Origin: Clostridia bacterium
GTDB lineage: Bacteria; Bacillota; Clostridia; Lachnospirales; Lachnospiraceae
NCBI GenBank assembly: GCA_910574835.1
Contig: CAJTDE010000019.1
Coordinates: 18,334-82,333, forward strand
DNA length: 64,000 nt
Direction of reading: 5' to 3'
Below are positions 9,932-18,656 of the stretch, in pieces. Positions within the stretch are counted from its first letter, which is position 1, and every line of letters starts with the position of its first letter. The notes under the pieces were generated by a model. That model was not told the origin of the DNA, did not search any database, and saw only the letters and a program-made list of their open reading frames with translations. The translations under genes and the position numbers were made by a program.

Positions 9932-10691
9932 TTATATTCAACTCCTTCCAGATAAGATTAAAATAGTCCTTAAATTCCGGTGCGTTTCTGGAACGCATGG
10001 GCGTGCGCTCCTCCATAGAAAAAGCTACCGGAACCAGTCTTTGCACCCGTCCGGGACGCTTGGAAAGCACCAGTACCTGATCCGCCATACTGATAGCCTC
10101 AGACAGATCATGAGTGACCAGAATAGCCGTTTTTTCTTCTTTTTTAATAATAGCCGCAATATCGTCACAGACAGAAAGCCTTGTCTGATAATCCAGAGCG
10201 GAAAACGGTTCATCCAAAAGCAGAAGATCCGGCTCCAGAGCCAGAGTGCGTATAAGAGCCGCCCGTTGGCGCATACCGCCGGAGAGCTGTGACGGCCTGG
10301 CATCCTTAAAAGAGGAAAGTCCATAGGTTTCCAGCATGGCATCTACGGAGGAAATGTGCTCCGGGGTCAGTTTTTTCTGTATCTCCAGCCCAAGGGTCAC
10401 ATTGCTGTAGACGGTGCGCCATTCAAACAAATGATCCTTTTGCAGCATATATCCGATGTTAGCGCCTGCCTCCCTAAGAGGCTTTCCCCGGAAGGCAATT
10501 GAGCCGTCCTCGGGCTTAAGAAGGCCGCAGATCAGTGATAAAAGCGTGGATTTTCCACAACCGGAGGGTCCCACAATGGCAAGGAAGCTGCCGCTCTCCA
10601 AGGTAAAAGAAATATCGGACAGGGCGAGCGTTTCACCATTCACTTCGTGGTAGGAATAGCTGACGTGCGAAAGCTCCAGTAAGGGGTTCAT
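9924..10691 (-). CDS. ABC transporter ATP-binding protein, SsuB/TauB type, 255 aa
   Basis: It has Walker A GPSGCGKSTLLS, the Q-loop region MLQKDHLFEW, the signature LSGGMRQRAAL, Walker B LLLLDEPFSALD and the H-loop LVTHDLSEAI, all in family order. It energises the permease encoded directly downstream. The ATG at 10691 is preferred over 10697 because AGGAGG (plus-strand 10699-10704) is seven bases from it and only one base from the earlier ATG. It is divergent from the two-component operon, sharing a 220-base AT-rich region with it. Confidence 0.88.
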   Translation of the reverse strand: MNPLLELSHVSYSYHEVNGETLALSDISFTLESGSFLAIVGPSGCGKSTLLSLICGLLKPEDGSIAFRGKPLREAGANIGYMLQKDHLFEWRTVYSNVTLGLEIQKKLTPEHISSVDAMLETYGLSSFKDARPSQLSGGMRQRAALIRTLALEPDLLLLDEPFSALDYQTRLSVCDDIAAIIKKEEKTAILVTHDLSEAISMADQVLVLSKRPGRVQRLVPVAFSMEERTPMRSRNAPEFKDYFNLIWKELNISG

Positions 10692-10910
10692 AAGCATGCC
10701 TCCTATTGTAATATATAGCTATTTTATGAGAGCATCAGGAAATGGTGCTTTTACACATGTATGCTCATTCGATTAAAATTTAGAGACATTTTTGATGCAA
10801 CTATGATACACTAATGATGTAAATTTTTAATCATAGTTTTTATGCCCTGTTTTCATTTGGGAAAATAACCCCGGACAGCACATGGTAATTTGACAAGAAG
10901 AGGAAACAAA

Positions 10911-11564
10911 ATGATACAGATTTTAGTAGTCGAGGATGAAAGACCCATTTCCAATCTCATAGCCGTAAACTTAAGAAAAGCAGGCTACTCCTGCCACTGT
11001 GTCTTTGACGGCATGGCTGCGGCGGATGCCCTGGATAAAACCAGATACGATCTGATTCTCCTGGATGTAATGCTCCCCAAGGTGGACGGCTATGAGCTGA
11101 TGAACTATATAACACCCCTGGAGATTCCCGTGATTTTTCTCACGGCCAAGGCGTCTGTCACCGACCGGGTGAAGGGCCTGAAGCTGGGAGCGGACGATTA
11201 TCTCACCAAGCCCTTTGAGATCATAGAGCTTTTGGCAAGAGTGGAAACCGTGCTTCGGCGTTACCACAAAACGGAAAATATTCTGACCGTGCACGATCTG
11301 GTCATAGACACCTCCTCCCGGATTGTAAAACGGGACGGGGACCCCATTAACCTCACCAAAAAGGAATATGAGCTTTTGCTCTTGTTTGTCCGCAACAAAA
11401 ACGTAGCCCTTTATCGGGAAACCATCTACGAACGGATCTGGGGAGGGGAATACATGGGAGACAGCCGCACCGTGGATCTTCACGTGCAGCGGATGCGCAA
11501 AAAGATAGGCTGGGAGGATAAGATTGTCACGGTCTACAAGGTTGGATACCGTTTGGAGGGATAG
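10911..11564 (+). CDS. OmpR/PhoB-family response regulator, 217 aa
   Basis: The receiver domain has acidic pocket E8/D9, phospho-acceptor Asp52 (LILLDVMLP) and the conserved Lys in FLTAKA. A C-terminal winged helix carries ERIWGGEYMGDSRTVDLHV and ends in KVGYRL. ATG 10911 follows AAGAGG and yields the usual MIQILVVEDE start; the earlier TTG at 10890 has no ribosome binding site. The gene abuts the histidine kinase gene with no gap, so the two form a classic pair. The stimulus is not evident. Confidence 0.9.
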   Translation: MIQILVVEDERPISNLIAVNLRKAGYSCHCVFDGMAAADALDKTRYDLILLDVMLPKVDGYELMNYITPLEIPVIFLTAKASVTDRVKGLKLGADDYLTKPFEIIELLARVETVLRRYHKTENILTVHDLVIDTSSRIVKRDGDPINLTKKEYELLLLFVRNKNVALYRETIYERIWGGEYMGDSRTVDLHVQRMRKKIGWEDKIVTVYKVGYRLEG

Positions 11565-12986
11565 ATGAAATTTTCCTGGAAAATATGCTTTTCAACCATT
11601 ATGTTAAGTCTTTTGATTTTTACCATCGGCGGATATGTACTGATATCCGCCTTGTTTCAGTCCACCTATGAGCGGGAGGCTGCCAATGCCGGGGAGGAGA
11701 ACCGGATGCTTCAGTATTCCTTTGCGGCCTATTGGAGCGCCACCATACAGGATATGGAGCCGAGCCTGGAAAATGTGCGGCGCACGGCGGACGCTATGGT
11801 GGATGGAATGGCGGGAAGCGATCTGCGGATACGGATTTCCGACGGGGACGGCAATGTGCTTTATGACAATGCAAAGACAGAACCGGACACGGGACTTCTG
11901 GAAGCCATTACAAGGACCAGCCGGGGACATATGCTGCGCAGGAACGACAGCGGCTATGAGCTTCAGACGGCAAGCATGGTCTGTCTGGGGGAGGAAGCGT
12001 TTCTGTATCTGGAAAGTATCCGGGATGTGACGGAGCTGTTTGAGGAGCGGGAGTCCCAGTATCGGATCTACGGTCAGTGGCTTGCGGGACTTCTGGCGGT
12101 TCAGAGTATACTCTGCTATGGAATGGCCTCCTGGCTTCTGCGTCCCCTCAGACGTCTTTCCAGAGCCACCCGGCGGATTGCGGGAGGAAACCTGAGCGTC
12201 CGCGCCAGAATGGAAAGTAAGGATGAGATCGGAGATCTGGCGGCGGATTTTAACCATATGGCGGATAACCTGGAACAGCAGTTTCAGGAGCTTGAGGATG
12301 CGGCCAGGCGTCAGGAGGATTTTATCGGAAGCTTTGCTCATGAGCTGAAAACGCCGCTGACCTCTATGATAGGGTATGCGGACATGCTTCGCACTACGGA
12401 GGTGACGCAGGAAGAGCAGTTTCAGGCGGCAAACTATATTTTTAAGGAGGGGAAGCGCCTGGAATCTCTCTCCTTTAAGCTGCTGGATCTGATGGTGGTG
12501 AAGAATCAGGAACTGGAGCTTCGGCCGGTGAAAATCCGCTGGATGGCGGAGGACATCAAGGGGATGCTGCAGCCTTCGCTGAAAAAGCTGGGGATTGTGC
12601 TGAAGGTGATCGTGGAGGACGCAAGCTTGATGCTGGAGCCGGATTTGATGAAAACGGTGCTGTTAAACCTTCTGGACAACGGGCGGAAGGCCATAGAGGG
12701 GGAGGGAACCCTCTATCTGCTCGGACGCAGGGAGGAGGACGGCTTTGCCCTCTATGTCAGAGATACGGGCAAGGGGATTCCTAAGGAGGAGCTTTCCCAG
12801 ATCACGGAGGCATTTTATATGGTAGACAAGTCCCGGGCCAGGCAGCAGGGGGGAGCCGGACTTGGCTTATCCATCTGTCAGGAGATTGTGAAGCGGCACG
12901 GAGGGACCATGACCTTTAAGAGCATTCCGGGCAAGGGAACTATGGTGCGGATTTTCCTGGAGATGCCGGAAATTGATTTGGACTGA
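11565..12986 (+). CDS. Sensor histidine kinase, 473 aa
   Basis: Order of parts: TM1 (about residues 10-30), an extracytoplasmic domain of about 130 residues, TM2 (about 168-190), HAMP (RRIAGGNLSVRARMESKDEI), a HisKA box with phospho-His259 (FAHELKTPLTSM), and an ATPase domain with N-box LLNLLDNGRKA, G1 DTGKGIP and G2 GGAGLGLSI. It should phosphorylate the regulator encoded immediately upstream. The last codons (PEIDLD, stop) lie in sequence that matches the 3' part of the family A repeat unit just downstream (13079-13100), so the repeat seems to have supplied the C-terminus and stop. Confidence 0.92.
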   Translation: MKFSWKICFSTIMLSLLIFTIGGYVLISALFQSTYEREAANAGEENRMLQYSFAAYWSATIQDMEPSLENVRRTADAMVDGMAGSDLRIRISDGDGNVLYDNAKTEPDTGLLEAITRTSRGHMLRRNDSGYELQTASMVCLGEEAFLYLESIRDVTELFEERESQYRIYGQWLAGLLAVQSILCYGMASWLLRPLRRLSRATRRIAGGNLSVRARMESKDEIGDLAADFNHMADNLEQQFQELEDAARRQEDFIGSFAHELKTPLTSMIGYADMLRTTEVTQEEQFQAANYIFKEGKRLESLSFKLLDLMVVKNQELELRPVKIRWMAEDIKGMLQPSLKKLGIVLKVIVEDASLMLEPDLMKTVLLNLLDNGRKAIEGEGTLYLLGRREEDGFALYVRDTGKGIPKEELSQITEAFYMVDKSRARQQGGAGLGLSICQEIVKRHGGTMTFKSIPGKGTMVRIFLEMPEIDLD

Positions 12987-13136
12987 GGCTGAGGTGTACT
13001 GTGAGAGATATTACGGAACTGGAACCAGTAATATCTCTCGAAGTGCACAAATCGATTTGCGGACACATGCATTTGTGGCCGGAAATTGATTTAGACTGAG
13101 TGTACTGCGAGAGATATTACGGAACTGGAATAGGAG
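12967..13136 (+). repeat. Family A structured repeat, copy 1 (one full hairpin plus partial unit)
   Basis: The segment 12967-13020 is the 3' part of a unit and overlaps the kinase stop codon. A complete hairpin spans 13028-13120, with outer arms GTAATATCTCTCG and CGAGAGATATTAC, inner arms AAATCGATTT and AAATTGATTT, and tip CACA/TGTG. The linker GGAACTGGAATAGGAG at 13121-13136 provides the AGGAG of the next gene. The GAGAGATATTAC arm occurs twice, so the middle GTAATATCTCTC can pair either upstream or downstream. Confidence 0.85.
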
Positions 13137-13143
13137 ACCGATT

Positions 13144-14028
13144 ATGAAAAATTATGTAATTGCCGGATTGCTTCTGTTTCTTCTGGCTGCGGCAAGTCTC
13201 TTTCTGCCTTCCCGGGTTTTGAAGTGGCAGGACAGGCAGCGGACCGGCAAAAGTGAAATTGAGGAAGTGCAGGAGGTTGTATTAAAGGAGCAAATTTCCA
13301 TGACACTGTCGGAGAAGCTTAAGCTTCGAAGTCAGGATACGGTCAACACACTGACCTTGGTCAACGGAAAAAACTACAATAAGGATACCATAGAGGAGCA
13401 AATAAAAAAGGAAATCAAGATCCTTGCGGACCGGAACATTCTTATTGATTTTGATACGGGTGAGCTGACGCTCAAAGAAGCTGCGGTTACATTTTATGTG
13501 GATATGGAGGACAGTGAAAAGTCCATTATGCTCTGGCAGGGATTTGTGGAAACATCGAAATACCAGCTGCTGTTTTTCCTGGACGATGAGACAGGAAAAA
13601 TCGTGAGCTTTTCTCAATATGCCGCCAGACCTGTTGTGGATTATGAGGCGGCAGCGGATGCATCTGCGGAGACGGACCAGGCTATTTACGTGGAAAAGTA
13701 TTTTGCAGATATGGATGCGGAGGAACAAAAAGAACTGGCTGTCCGATGGGGTGAATATCTGGGCTGCGAGATGGTGAGCAGCCAATCTTACCCTAATGGA
13801 ATCATGCCGGGTGCGGAGGAAGAGTTATTTCAGCAAGAGATTGATAACTTTGTAAGCAAGGGCTACAGCTACGAAGAGGCGAAGATTAAGACAGCGCTTT
13901 CCTGGGGAATAGACCCTTTGCTGGGGGAGACATTTCGGGTAACTTTTGAAGACAGCGGCGGTCAGATTGTCTATACAATGGGAGTCACAGACAGAGTTTT
14001 CCAGATAGATGTTTATATGTCTAGGTAA
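13144..14028 (+). CDS. Membrane-anchored protein of unknown function, 294 aa
   Basis: An N-terminal hydrophobic segment (AGLLLFLLAAASLFLPS, about residues 8-24) anchors a predicted extracytoplasmic domain. The rest is an acidic alpha/beta domain with no motif I recognise; it is loosely reminiscent of accessory proteins that follow two-component systems. The AGGAG of the family A linker is seven bases before the ATG. Position right after the kinase suggests cotranscription and a signalling or envelope role, but that is inference only. Confidence 0.6.
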   Translation: MKNYVIAGLLLFLLAAASLFLPSRVLKWQDRQRTGKSEIEEVQEVVLKEQISMTLSEKLKLRSQDTVNTLTLVNGKNYNKDTIEEQIKKEIKILADRNILIDFDTGELTLKEAAVTFYVDMEDSEKSIMLWQGFVETSKYQLLFFLDDETGKIVSFSQYAARPVVDYEAAADASAETDQAIYVEKYFADMDAEEQKELAVRWGEYLGCEMVSSQSYPNGIMPGAEEELFQQEIDNFVSKGYSYEEAKIKTALSWGIDPLLGETFRVTFEDSGGQIVYTMGVTDRVFQIDVYMSR

Positions 14029-14118
14029 GACAGGAAGAAAAGATTGGCGAAAATGTTTATATTTTGATGCGTTTTTGATGCAAGGCGCCTCTATGATTAA
14101 CATACGAGGTGATGAAAA

Positions 14119-14985
14119 ATGCGTAGATACGAAGAATATGAACAGGAAAGCAGAGGAGCAAGGAGAAGAAAACGCAAGCAGGCCATGCAGAGGAAGATTT
14201 TAGGCTTCTGCCTGTTTACCTTTTTGCTGGGGGTATTGTGCGGAAGAATTGTATTTGCGAAGAGTGCGGAGGAAGATTACGTACAGGACATGGAAGAATA
14301 TGCGCAGCAGGCGGAATACGGCATGGAAGAAGAGGAATGGGATCAGGAGCCTTCTAAAGCGGAAGGGATCTCAGGAAAACTTCTGACAGAGGGAACGGAA
14401 GCCGGTGAGGAAGAAGCCTGGATGCTGACCCTGGTAAATAAATGGAATCCTATGGAGAGCGGCTATAAGCCGGCTGTTGCGGAGATTGAAAATAATTACT
14501 ACTTTGATGCGAGGGCCGTGGGGTATTTACAGGAAATGCTTGCGGCAGGCCGGAGAGAAGGACTTGACTTTTGGGTTTGTTCGGCGTATCGTACCATAGA
14601 GAAGCAGACGGATTTGTTTGAGGATAAGGTGCGCAGAGTGACGGCGGAGACGGGCCTTACCGGGGAAGCGGCCAGAGAAAAGGCGGGCACGGAAGTAGCT
14701 TTTCCGGGCACCAGCGAGCACAATCTGGGGCTGGCCGTGGATATTGTGGCAAGAGATTATCAGATTCTTGATGAAAAGCAGGCCCGGACGGAGGAAGCCC
14801 GGTGGCTTAAGGAAAATTGCTGGAAATATGGGTTTATTCTGCGGTATCCGACGGATAAGACGGAGGAGACGGGAATTATCTTTGAGCCGTGGCATTATCG
14901 GTATGTGGGTGAGAAAGCGGCTAAGGAGATTATGGAACAGGGGATTTGTCTGGAGGAGTATTTGGACGAGACAGGCGGCCGGTGA
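14119..14985 (+). CDS. M15-family D-alanyl-D-alanine carboxypeptidase (VanY type), 288 aa
   Basis: It has a basic N-terminus, one membrane anchor (GFCLFTFLLGVLCGRIVF, about residues 30-47), an acidic linker and then a peptidase M15 domain. Zn-binding and catalytic motifs are visible: SEHNLGLAVDIV (S-x-H-x-x-G-x-A-x-D) and EPWHYRYVG (E-x-x-H), with the substrate-pocket SAYRT ahead of them. It should trim peptidoglycan stem peptides outside the membrane. GAGGTGAT precedes the ATG. No van resistance genes are nearby, so it is more likely a housekeeping wall peptidase. Confidence 0.88.
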   Translation: MRRYEEYEQESRGARRRKRKQAMQRKILGFCLFTFLLGVLCGRIVFAKSAEEDYVQDMEEYAQQAEYGMEEEEWDQEPSKAEGISGKLLTEGTEAGEEEAWMLTLVNKWNPMESGYKPAVAEIENNYYFDARAVGYLQEMLAAGRREGLDFWVCSAYRTIEKQTDLFEDKVRRVTAETGLTGEAAREKAGTEVAFPGTSEHNLGLAVDIVARDYQILDEKQARTEEARWLKENCWKYGFILRYPTDKTEETGIIFEPWHYRYVGEKAAKEIMEQGICLEEYLDETGGR

Positions 14986-15011
14986 TGCAGGCAGAATGAA
15001 AGACAGGATGT

Positions 15012-15677
15012 GTGGACACAATGAATCAGAGAAATTACCAGAAGGAACTGAACGGAACTATAGAAAAGCTTGTAGAAGCAGGGCGTACACCCAGGCTTTT
15101 GCTGCATAGCTGCTGCGCTCCATGCAGCAGCTATGTGCTGGAATATCTTTCGGAGTATTTTTCCATTACGGTATTTTATTACAATCCGAATATATTTCCG
15201 GCCAAGGAGTATGAGAAACGGGTGAAGGAGCAGGAAGCGCTGATCGAACGGATGCCGGCGAAGCACAGGATTTCATTTCTGGAGGGACCCTATGAGCAGG
15301 AGCGGTTTTACGAGACGGCAAAGGGGCTTGAGCTTGAGCCGGAAGGGGGAGAGAGGTGTTTCCGCTGTTATCACCTGCGGCTTTTGGAGGCGGCGCAGAT
15401 GGCGCGGGCCGGCGGGTTTGATTATTTTACGACGACGCTTTCCATCAGTCCTTTGAAGGATGCGGGGAAGCTGAATGAGATTGGGGAAAAGCTGGCCCGG
15501 GAATATGGGGTTGCTTATCTGAACAGTGATTTTAAAAAGCGGGACGGGTATAAGAGGTCGATTGAGCTGTCGCGGGAGTATGGGCTTTATCGGCAGGATT
15601 ATTGCGGGTGTGTGTATTCTCTGCGGGAAAGAGGCGGAGATGGGGTTGCTCTCTTAACGGGACAAAATACCCAATAG
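15012..15677 (+). CDS. queH: Epoxyqueuosine reductase QueH, 221 aa
   Basis: QueH catalyses the last step of queuosine synthesis in tRNA, reducing epoxyqueuosine to queuosine. The family Cys motifs are all present: LLLHSCCAPCSSYVLEYL near the N-terminus, GERCFRCYHLRL in the middle and YRQDYCGCVYSL at the end, plus YYNPNIFPAKEYEKR and TTTLSISPLKD. These Cys pairs hold an Fe-S cluster and a redox disulfide. Start GTG 15012 has AGGA close upstream; ATG 15021 is an equally possible start. The gene follows the M15 gene by 26 bases. Confidence 0.9.
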   Translation: MDTMNQRNYQKELNGTIEKLVEAGRTPRLLLHSCCAPCSSYVLEYLSEYFSITVFYYNPNIFPAKEYEKRVKEQEALIERMPAKHRISFLEGPYEQERFYETAKGLELEPEGGERCFRCYHLRLLEAAQMARAGGFDYFTTTLSISPLKDAGKLNEIGEKLAREYGVAYLNSDFKKRDGYKRSIELSREYGLYRQDYCGCVYSLRERGGDGVALLTGQNTQ

Positions 15678-15732
15678 ATGCAAGAAAAAATAATAGAATA
15701 ATGAAAAAATAACGGAAAATATAAAAAAGTGA

Positions 15733-15761
15733 TTGACATATTTGTCTAAAGTGATTATAAT
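15733..15761 (+). promoter_or_regulatory. Promoter of the lacI-type regulator gene
   Basis: A perfect -35 TTGACA (15733-15738) and a perfect -10 TATAAT (15756-15761) stand 17 bases apart. The operator palindrome starts three bases after the -10, covering the transcription start, which indicates negative autoregulation. Confidence 0.85.
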
Positions 15762-15764
15762 AAA

Positions 15765-15784
15765 TTCTGTAAACGTTTACAGAA
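15765..15784. promoter_or_regulatory. LacI-family operator, perfect 20-bp palindrome
   Basis: TTCTGTAAACGTTTACAGAA is a perfect palindrome with the central CG typical of LacI/GalR operators. The same core recurs at 17080-17119 before the ABC operon, so the regulator encoded at 15797 very probably binds both. The core TGTAAACGTTTACA also resembles a catabolite-responsive (cre) site, so CcpA binding is possible. Confidence 0.85.
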
Positions 15785-15796
15785 TGGAGCGGACAG

Positions 15797-16822
15797 ATGG
15801 GGACGAGCACAGTAAAGGACATTGCGGAAAAATTGAATTTATCCGTGGCAACAGTTTCTAGAGCTATCAACAATAAGGAATATGTGAAGGAGGAGACACG
15901 TCAGAGGGTTCTCCAGGCGCTTAAGGAATACAATTATGTTCCCAATGAGATTGCCCGTTCTTTGAAGCTTCAATCTACCAAAACAGTTGCCGTGATTGTT
16001 CCGGACATATGCGAGGCTTTTTTCGGAAAGATTATCAAGGGGATTGAACGGACTATCGCTTACAGAGAATATAGCATCATAGTGGCAGATACGGATGAAA
16101 AGAAAGAGAATGAGAAAAGATATCTGGATATGCTGTTTCAGAAGCGGATTGATGCTCTGGTATTTGCTACGGTAGATTTGTCGGGGGATTATGTGAAGAA
16201 TTATTTTTCGTCTTTTCCCATTGTCTTTATTGACAATATTCCGGAGCTTGAGGATGTGGACTGCGTGGTGATTGACAATGCGAAAGCAAGCCGCATGGCA
16301 GTGGAATATTTGATTGAAAGAGGGCACAGGGAGATTGCGGTTATTATCGGTTCCGTGAAGGAAACTACCGGATATGCCAGAAGAGAGGGATATCTGGATA
16401 CGCTGAAGCAATATGAGATTCCTGTAGATCCGGACTTGATTCAGTATGGAAATTATAAGGAGGATGCAGGCTATCGGTGTATGGAGACTTTGCTTAAGCA
16501 GAGGAAAGAGCATCCCTTTACAGCGGTATATGTAACGTGTGAGATGATGACCTTTGGAGCTATTAAAGCGATTCATGCCAGGGGGCTTCGGATTCCGGAG
16601 GATATTTCTCTGGTGGGATTTGATATTCAGGACAGGGCAAAGCTGATATTTCCCAGTATCACGACGGTGCGCCAGCCGGAGAGCGTGATAGGGCGGAAGG
16701 TCGGAGAGCTTTTGCTGAAACGTTTAGATGAGAAGGACTCCGGGAAACATACCTCGGAGAAGATATTGCTGGAGCCGTATATGGAGGAGGGCGAAAGTGT
16801 TAAACCAATCAATGGAAGGTAG
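15797..16822 (+). CDS. LacI/GalR-family transcriptional regulator, 341 aa
   Basis: The N-terminal helix-turn-helix VKDIAEKLNLSVATVSRAINN is followed by a hinge and a periplasmic-binding-protein-like effector domain, ending near ITTVRQPESVIGRKVGELLL. The length is normal for the family. It presumably represses its own promoter and the importer/hydrolase operon through the shared TGTAAACGTTTACA operators, and is released by a sugar-like effector. The ATG follows a short GGAG. Confidence 0.92.
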   Translation: MGTSTVKDIAEKLNLSVATVSRAINNKEYVKEETRQRVLQALKEYNYVPNEIARSLKLQSTKTVAVIVPDICEAFFGKIIKGIERTIAYREYSIIVADTDEKKENEKRYLDMLFQKRIDALVFATVDLSGDYVKNYFSSFPIVFIDNIPELEDVDCVVIDNAKASRMAVEYLIERGHREIAVIIGSVKETTGYARREGYLDTLKQYEIPVDPDLIQYGNYKEDAGYRCMETLLKQRKEHPFTAVYVTCEMMTFGAIKAIHARGLRIPEDISLVGFDIQDRAKLIFPSITTVRQPESVIGRKVGELLLKRLDEKDSGKHTSEKILLEPYMEEGESVKPINGR

Positions 16823-16842
16823 TCATCTGCCGGGTACATATC

Positions 16843-16990
16843 TTATGCTCGGACGGTTTGGGCATACGCTGTCTGTGCTTACTGAACGAAAGTCCGCCCG
16901 CTTGGCCGGGAATGGCCGTGCGGGCCGAATATCCCGCTGGCTTACTGTGCTGTAAGCAGGATGCCCCACTGTCCTGCTGAAAAACACTTG
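16843..16990 (+). other. GC-rich structured intergenic segment
   Basis: Within the 334-base gap between the regulator and the ABC operon, three strong stems follow one another: GCCCGC/GCGGGC enclosing GGCC/GGCC (about 16893-16920), CTTAC/GTAAG (about 16943-16960), and AGCAGGA/TCCTGCT (about 16957-16980). The gap contains no credible gene. It could be a terminator region for the regulator gene, a small RNA or a leader. I cannot match it to a known riboswitch class. Confidence 0.4.
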
Positions 16991-17079
16991 ACTTAAGACA
17001 GATGTATGGAAAGGGAGGAAGTCCTATGTGTGTACAGAAAATTATAAAAGGGAAAATACGGTAAAGCAATAATTCATTT

Positions 17080-17119
17080 TTTTACCTGTTTCTGTAAACG
17101 TTTACAGAAACAGGTAAAA
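17080..17119. promoter_or_regulatory. Operator embedded in a 40-bp perfect palindrome
   Basis: The centre carries TTCTGTAAACGTTTACAGAA, the operator found before the regulator gene. Symmetry extends ten further bases on each side (TTTTACCTGT... and its complement) without a single mismatch. It ends about 23 bases before the ribosome binding site of the ABC ATPase gene. The core is the LacI-type binding site. The extra arms could bind a second protein or form a leader hairpin; they lack a T-run, so they are not a standard terminator. Confidence 0.85.
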
Positions 17120-17156
17120 GGAGGAGCGCTCTTGAAAAAGAAAGAGGTGAGACAAT

Positions 17157-18656
17157 TTGCAGGAGTATTTACTGAAAATGGAAGGGATTTGCAAAACCTT
17201 TCCTGGTGTCAAAGCTTTGGATGAGGCATGCATTCTTGTGAAGAAGGGTGAGGTTCATGCTCTGATGGGAGAAAACGGCGCCGGAAAATCAACGCTTATG
17301 AAGGTACTGAATGGCTTGCTGCAGCCGGACAAAGGCAGAATTTGTCTGGAGGGAGAAGAGATCAAGGTTGAAAATCCGGCTGCTGCACTGAAAAAGGGCA
17401 TTGCCATGATTTATCAAGAGTTAAACCCTATTCGGGATATGACGGTTGCGGAGAATATTTTTATCGGCAGAGAATTTATGAAGGGATTGTTTGTAGATAA
17501 GAAAAAGAGTGAGGCGGAGGCGGAAGCGCTTTTGAAACGGTTTGGTCTTGCCATAGATCCAAGAGCCCGAATGAGAACCCTCTCCATTGCCCAAATGCAG
17601 ATGATTGAGATAATGAAGGCGATTTCTTCCGGTGCAAAGCTGATTGTTATGGATGAGCCTACTTCTTCTCTTACAGACGAAGAAATCAAGGTTTTATTTC
17701 AGAAAATAGAGGAATTGAAGAAGGCACAGGTATCCGTTATCTACATTTCCCATCGATTGGAAGAGACCTTTACTATTGCTGATGCGGTAACCGTTATGCG
17801 GGACGGACGGTACATTGCCACGCGGGATGTAGAAGAGCTTGACAAAAATACATTGATTCAAATGATGGTAGGCCGTGAGCTTTCCAATATATATCCTAAG
17901 GAGGAAGCAGAGATTGGGAAGACAGTTTTGGAGGTAAAGAACCTTTGCGGAGATCGCTTTTGGGATATATCCTTTCAGGTACGCAGGGGGGAAATTCTTG
18001 GTTTTTATGGCTTGGTGGGTGCAGGACGCAGTGAAGTATTCCGCAGAATCTTTGGTATGGATTCCGGCAGCGGCGGAGAAATCTGCCTGGATGGAAAAGC
18101 ACTATCCATCAGTCGCCCTTATCATGCTATTCGTTCCGGAATTGTGATGGTAACAGAAGACCGAAAAGAGGATGGGCTGGTTCTGTGCAGGTCCATTCAG
18201 GAAAATATTGCCTTGCCCAATCTGAAAAGATATCAAAAAGGGCCGTTTCTGAATGGGGAAAGAGAAAAAAAGGAATGTCGGGAAATCGCAGGTAAGATGT
18301 CTGTGAAGATGAGTGGTCTTCATCAGCTTGCAGGACAGCTTTCCGGAGGAAATCAGCAGAAGGTAGTGCTTTCTAAATGGCTCATGGAACAGCCGAAGGT
18401 TCTTATATTAGATGAACCTACCAGGGGGATTGATGTGGGGGCAAAGGCGGAAATTTACGCTCTCATGTGCGAGTTTGCAAAGCAAGGGCTGGCGATAGTG
18501 ATGATTTCTTCGGAGCTTCCGGAGGTAATGGGTATGAGCGACCGTATGATCATTATGGGAGAGGGCAGGATTCGCGGAGAGTTTCGGCGTGAGGAGTATG
18601 CCCAGGACGAGATCTTGAAAAGCGCACTGGGAGGAAAGGAGAAGGAGGAAGGATGA
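17157..18656 (+). CDS. Sugar ABC transporter ATP-binding protein (RbsA/MglA type), 499 aa
   Basis: It has two fused nucleotide-binding domains, as in CUT2 ribose/galactose-type importers. The first has GENGAGKSTLMK and the signature LSIAQMQMIEI; the second has a degenerate P-loop (GLVGAGRSEVF) and an intact LSGGNQQKVVLSKW signature with LILDEPTRGIDVG. The TTG start at 17157 has AGAGGTGA about eight bases upstream; ATG 17178 is the alternative. It overlaps the permease gene by four bases. The operon is under the palindromic operator at 17080-17119. The substrate is unknown. Confidence 0.9.
   Translation: MQEYLLKMEGICKTFPGVKALDEACILVKKGEVHALMGENGAGKSTLMKVLNGLLQPDKGRICLEGEEIKVENPAAALKKGIAMIYQELNPIRDMTVAENIFIGREFMKGLFVDKKKSEAEAEALLKRFGLAIDPRARMRTLSIAQMQMIEIMKAISSGAKLIVMDEPTSSLTDEEIKVLFQKIEELKKAQVSVIYISHRLEETFTIADAVTVMRDGRYIATRDVEELDKNTLIQMMVGRELSNIYPKEEAEIGKTVLEVKNLCGDRFWDISFQVRRGEILGFYGLVGAGRSEVFRRIFGMDSGSGGEICLDGKALSISRPYHAIRSGIVMVTEDRKEDGLVLCRSIQENIALPNLKRYQKGPFLNGEREKKECREIAGKMSVKMSGLHQLAGQLSGGNQQKVVLSKWLMEQPKVLILDEPTRGIDVGAKAEIYALMCEFAKQGLAIVMISSELPEVMGMSDRMIIMGEGRIRGEFRREEYAQDEILKSALGGKEKEEG

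Noticed and set aside
14119..14985. Vancomycin-resistance VanY in a resistance cluster
   Set aside because: The M15 motifs fit, but no vanH, vanA-type ligase, vanX or linked vanRS context is seen; the nearby two-component system is separated and not diagnostic.
17081..17118. Rho-independent terminator at the large palindrome
   Set aside because: There is no T-run on either side, and the core is an operator also found at the regulator promoter.
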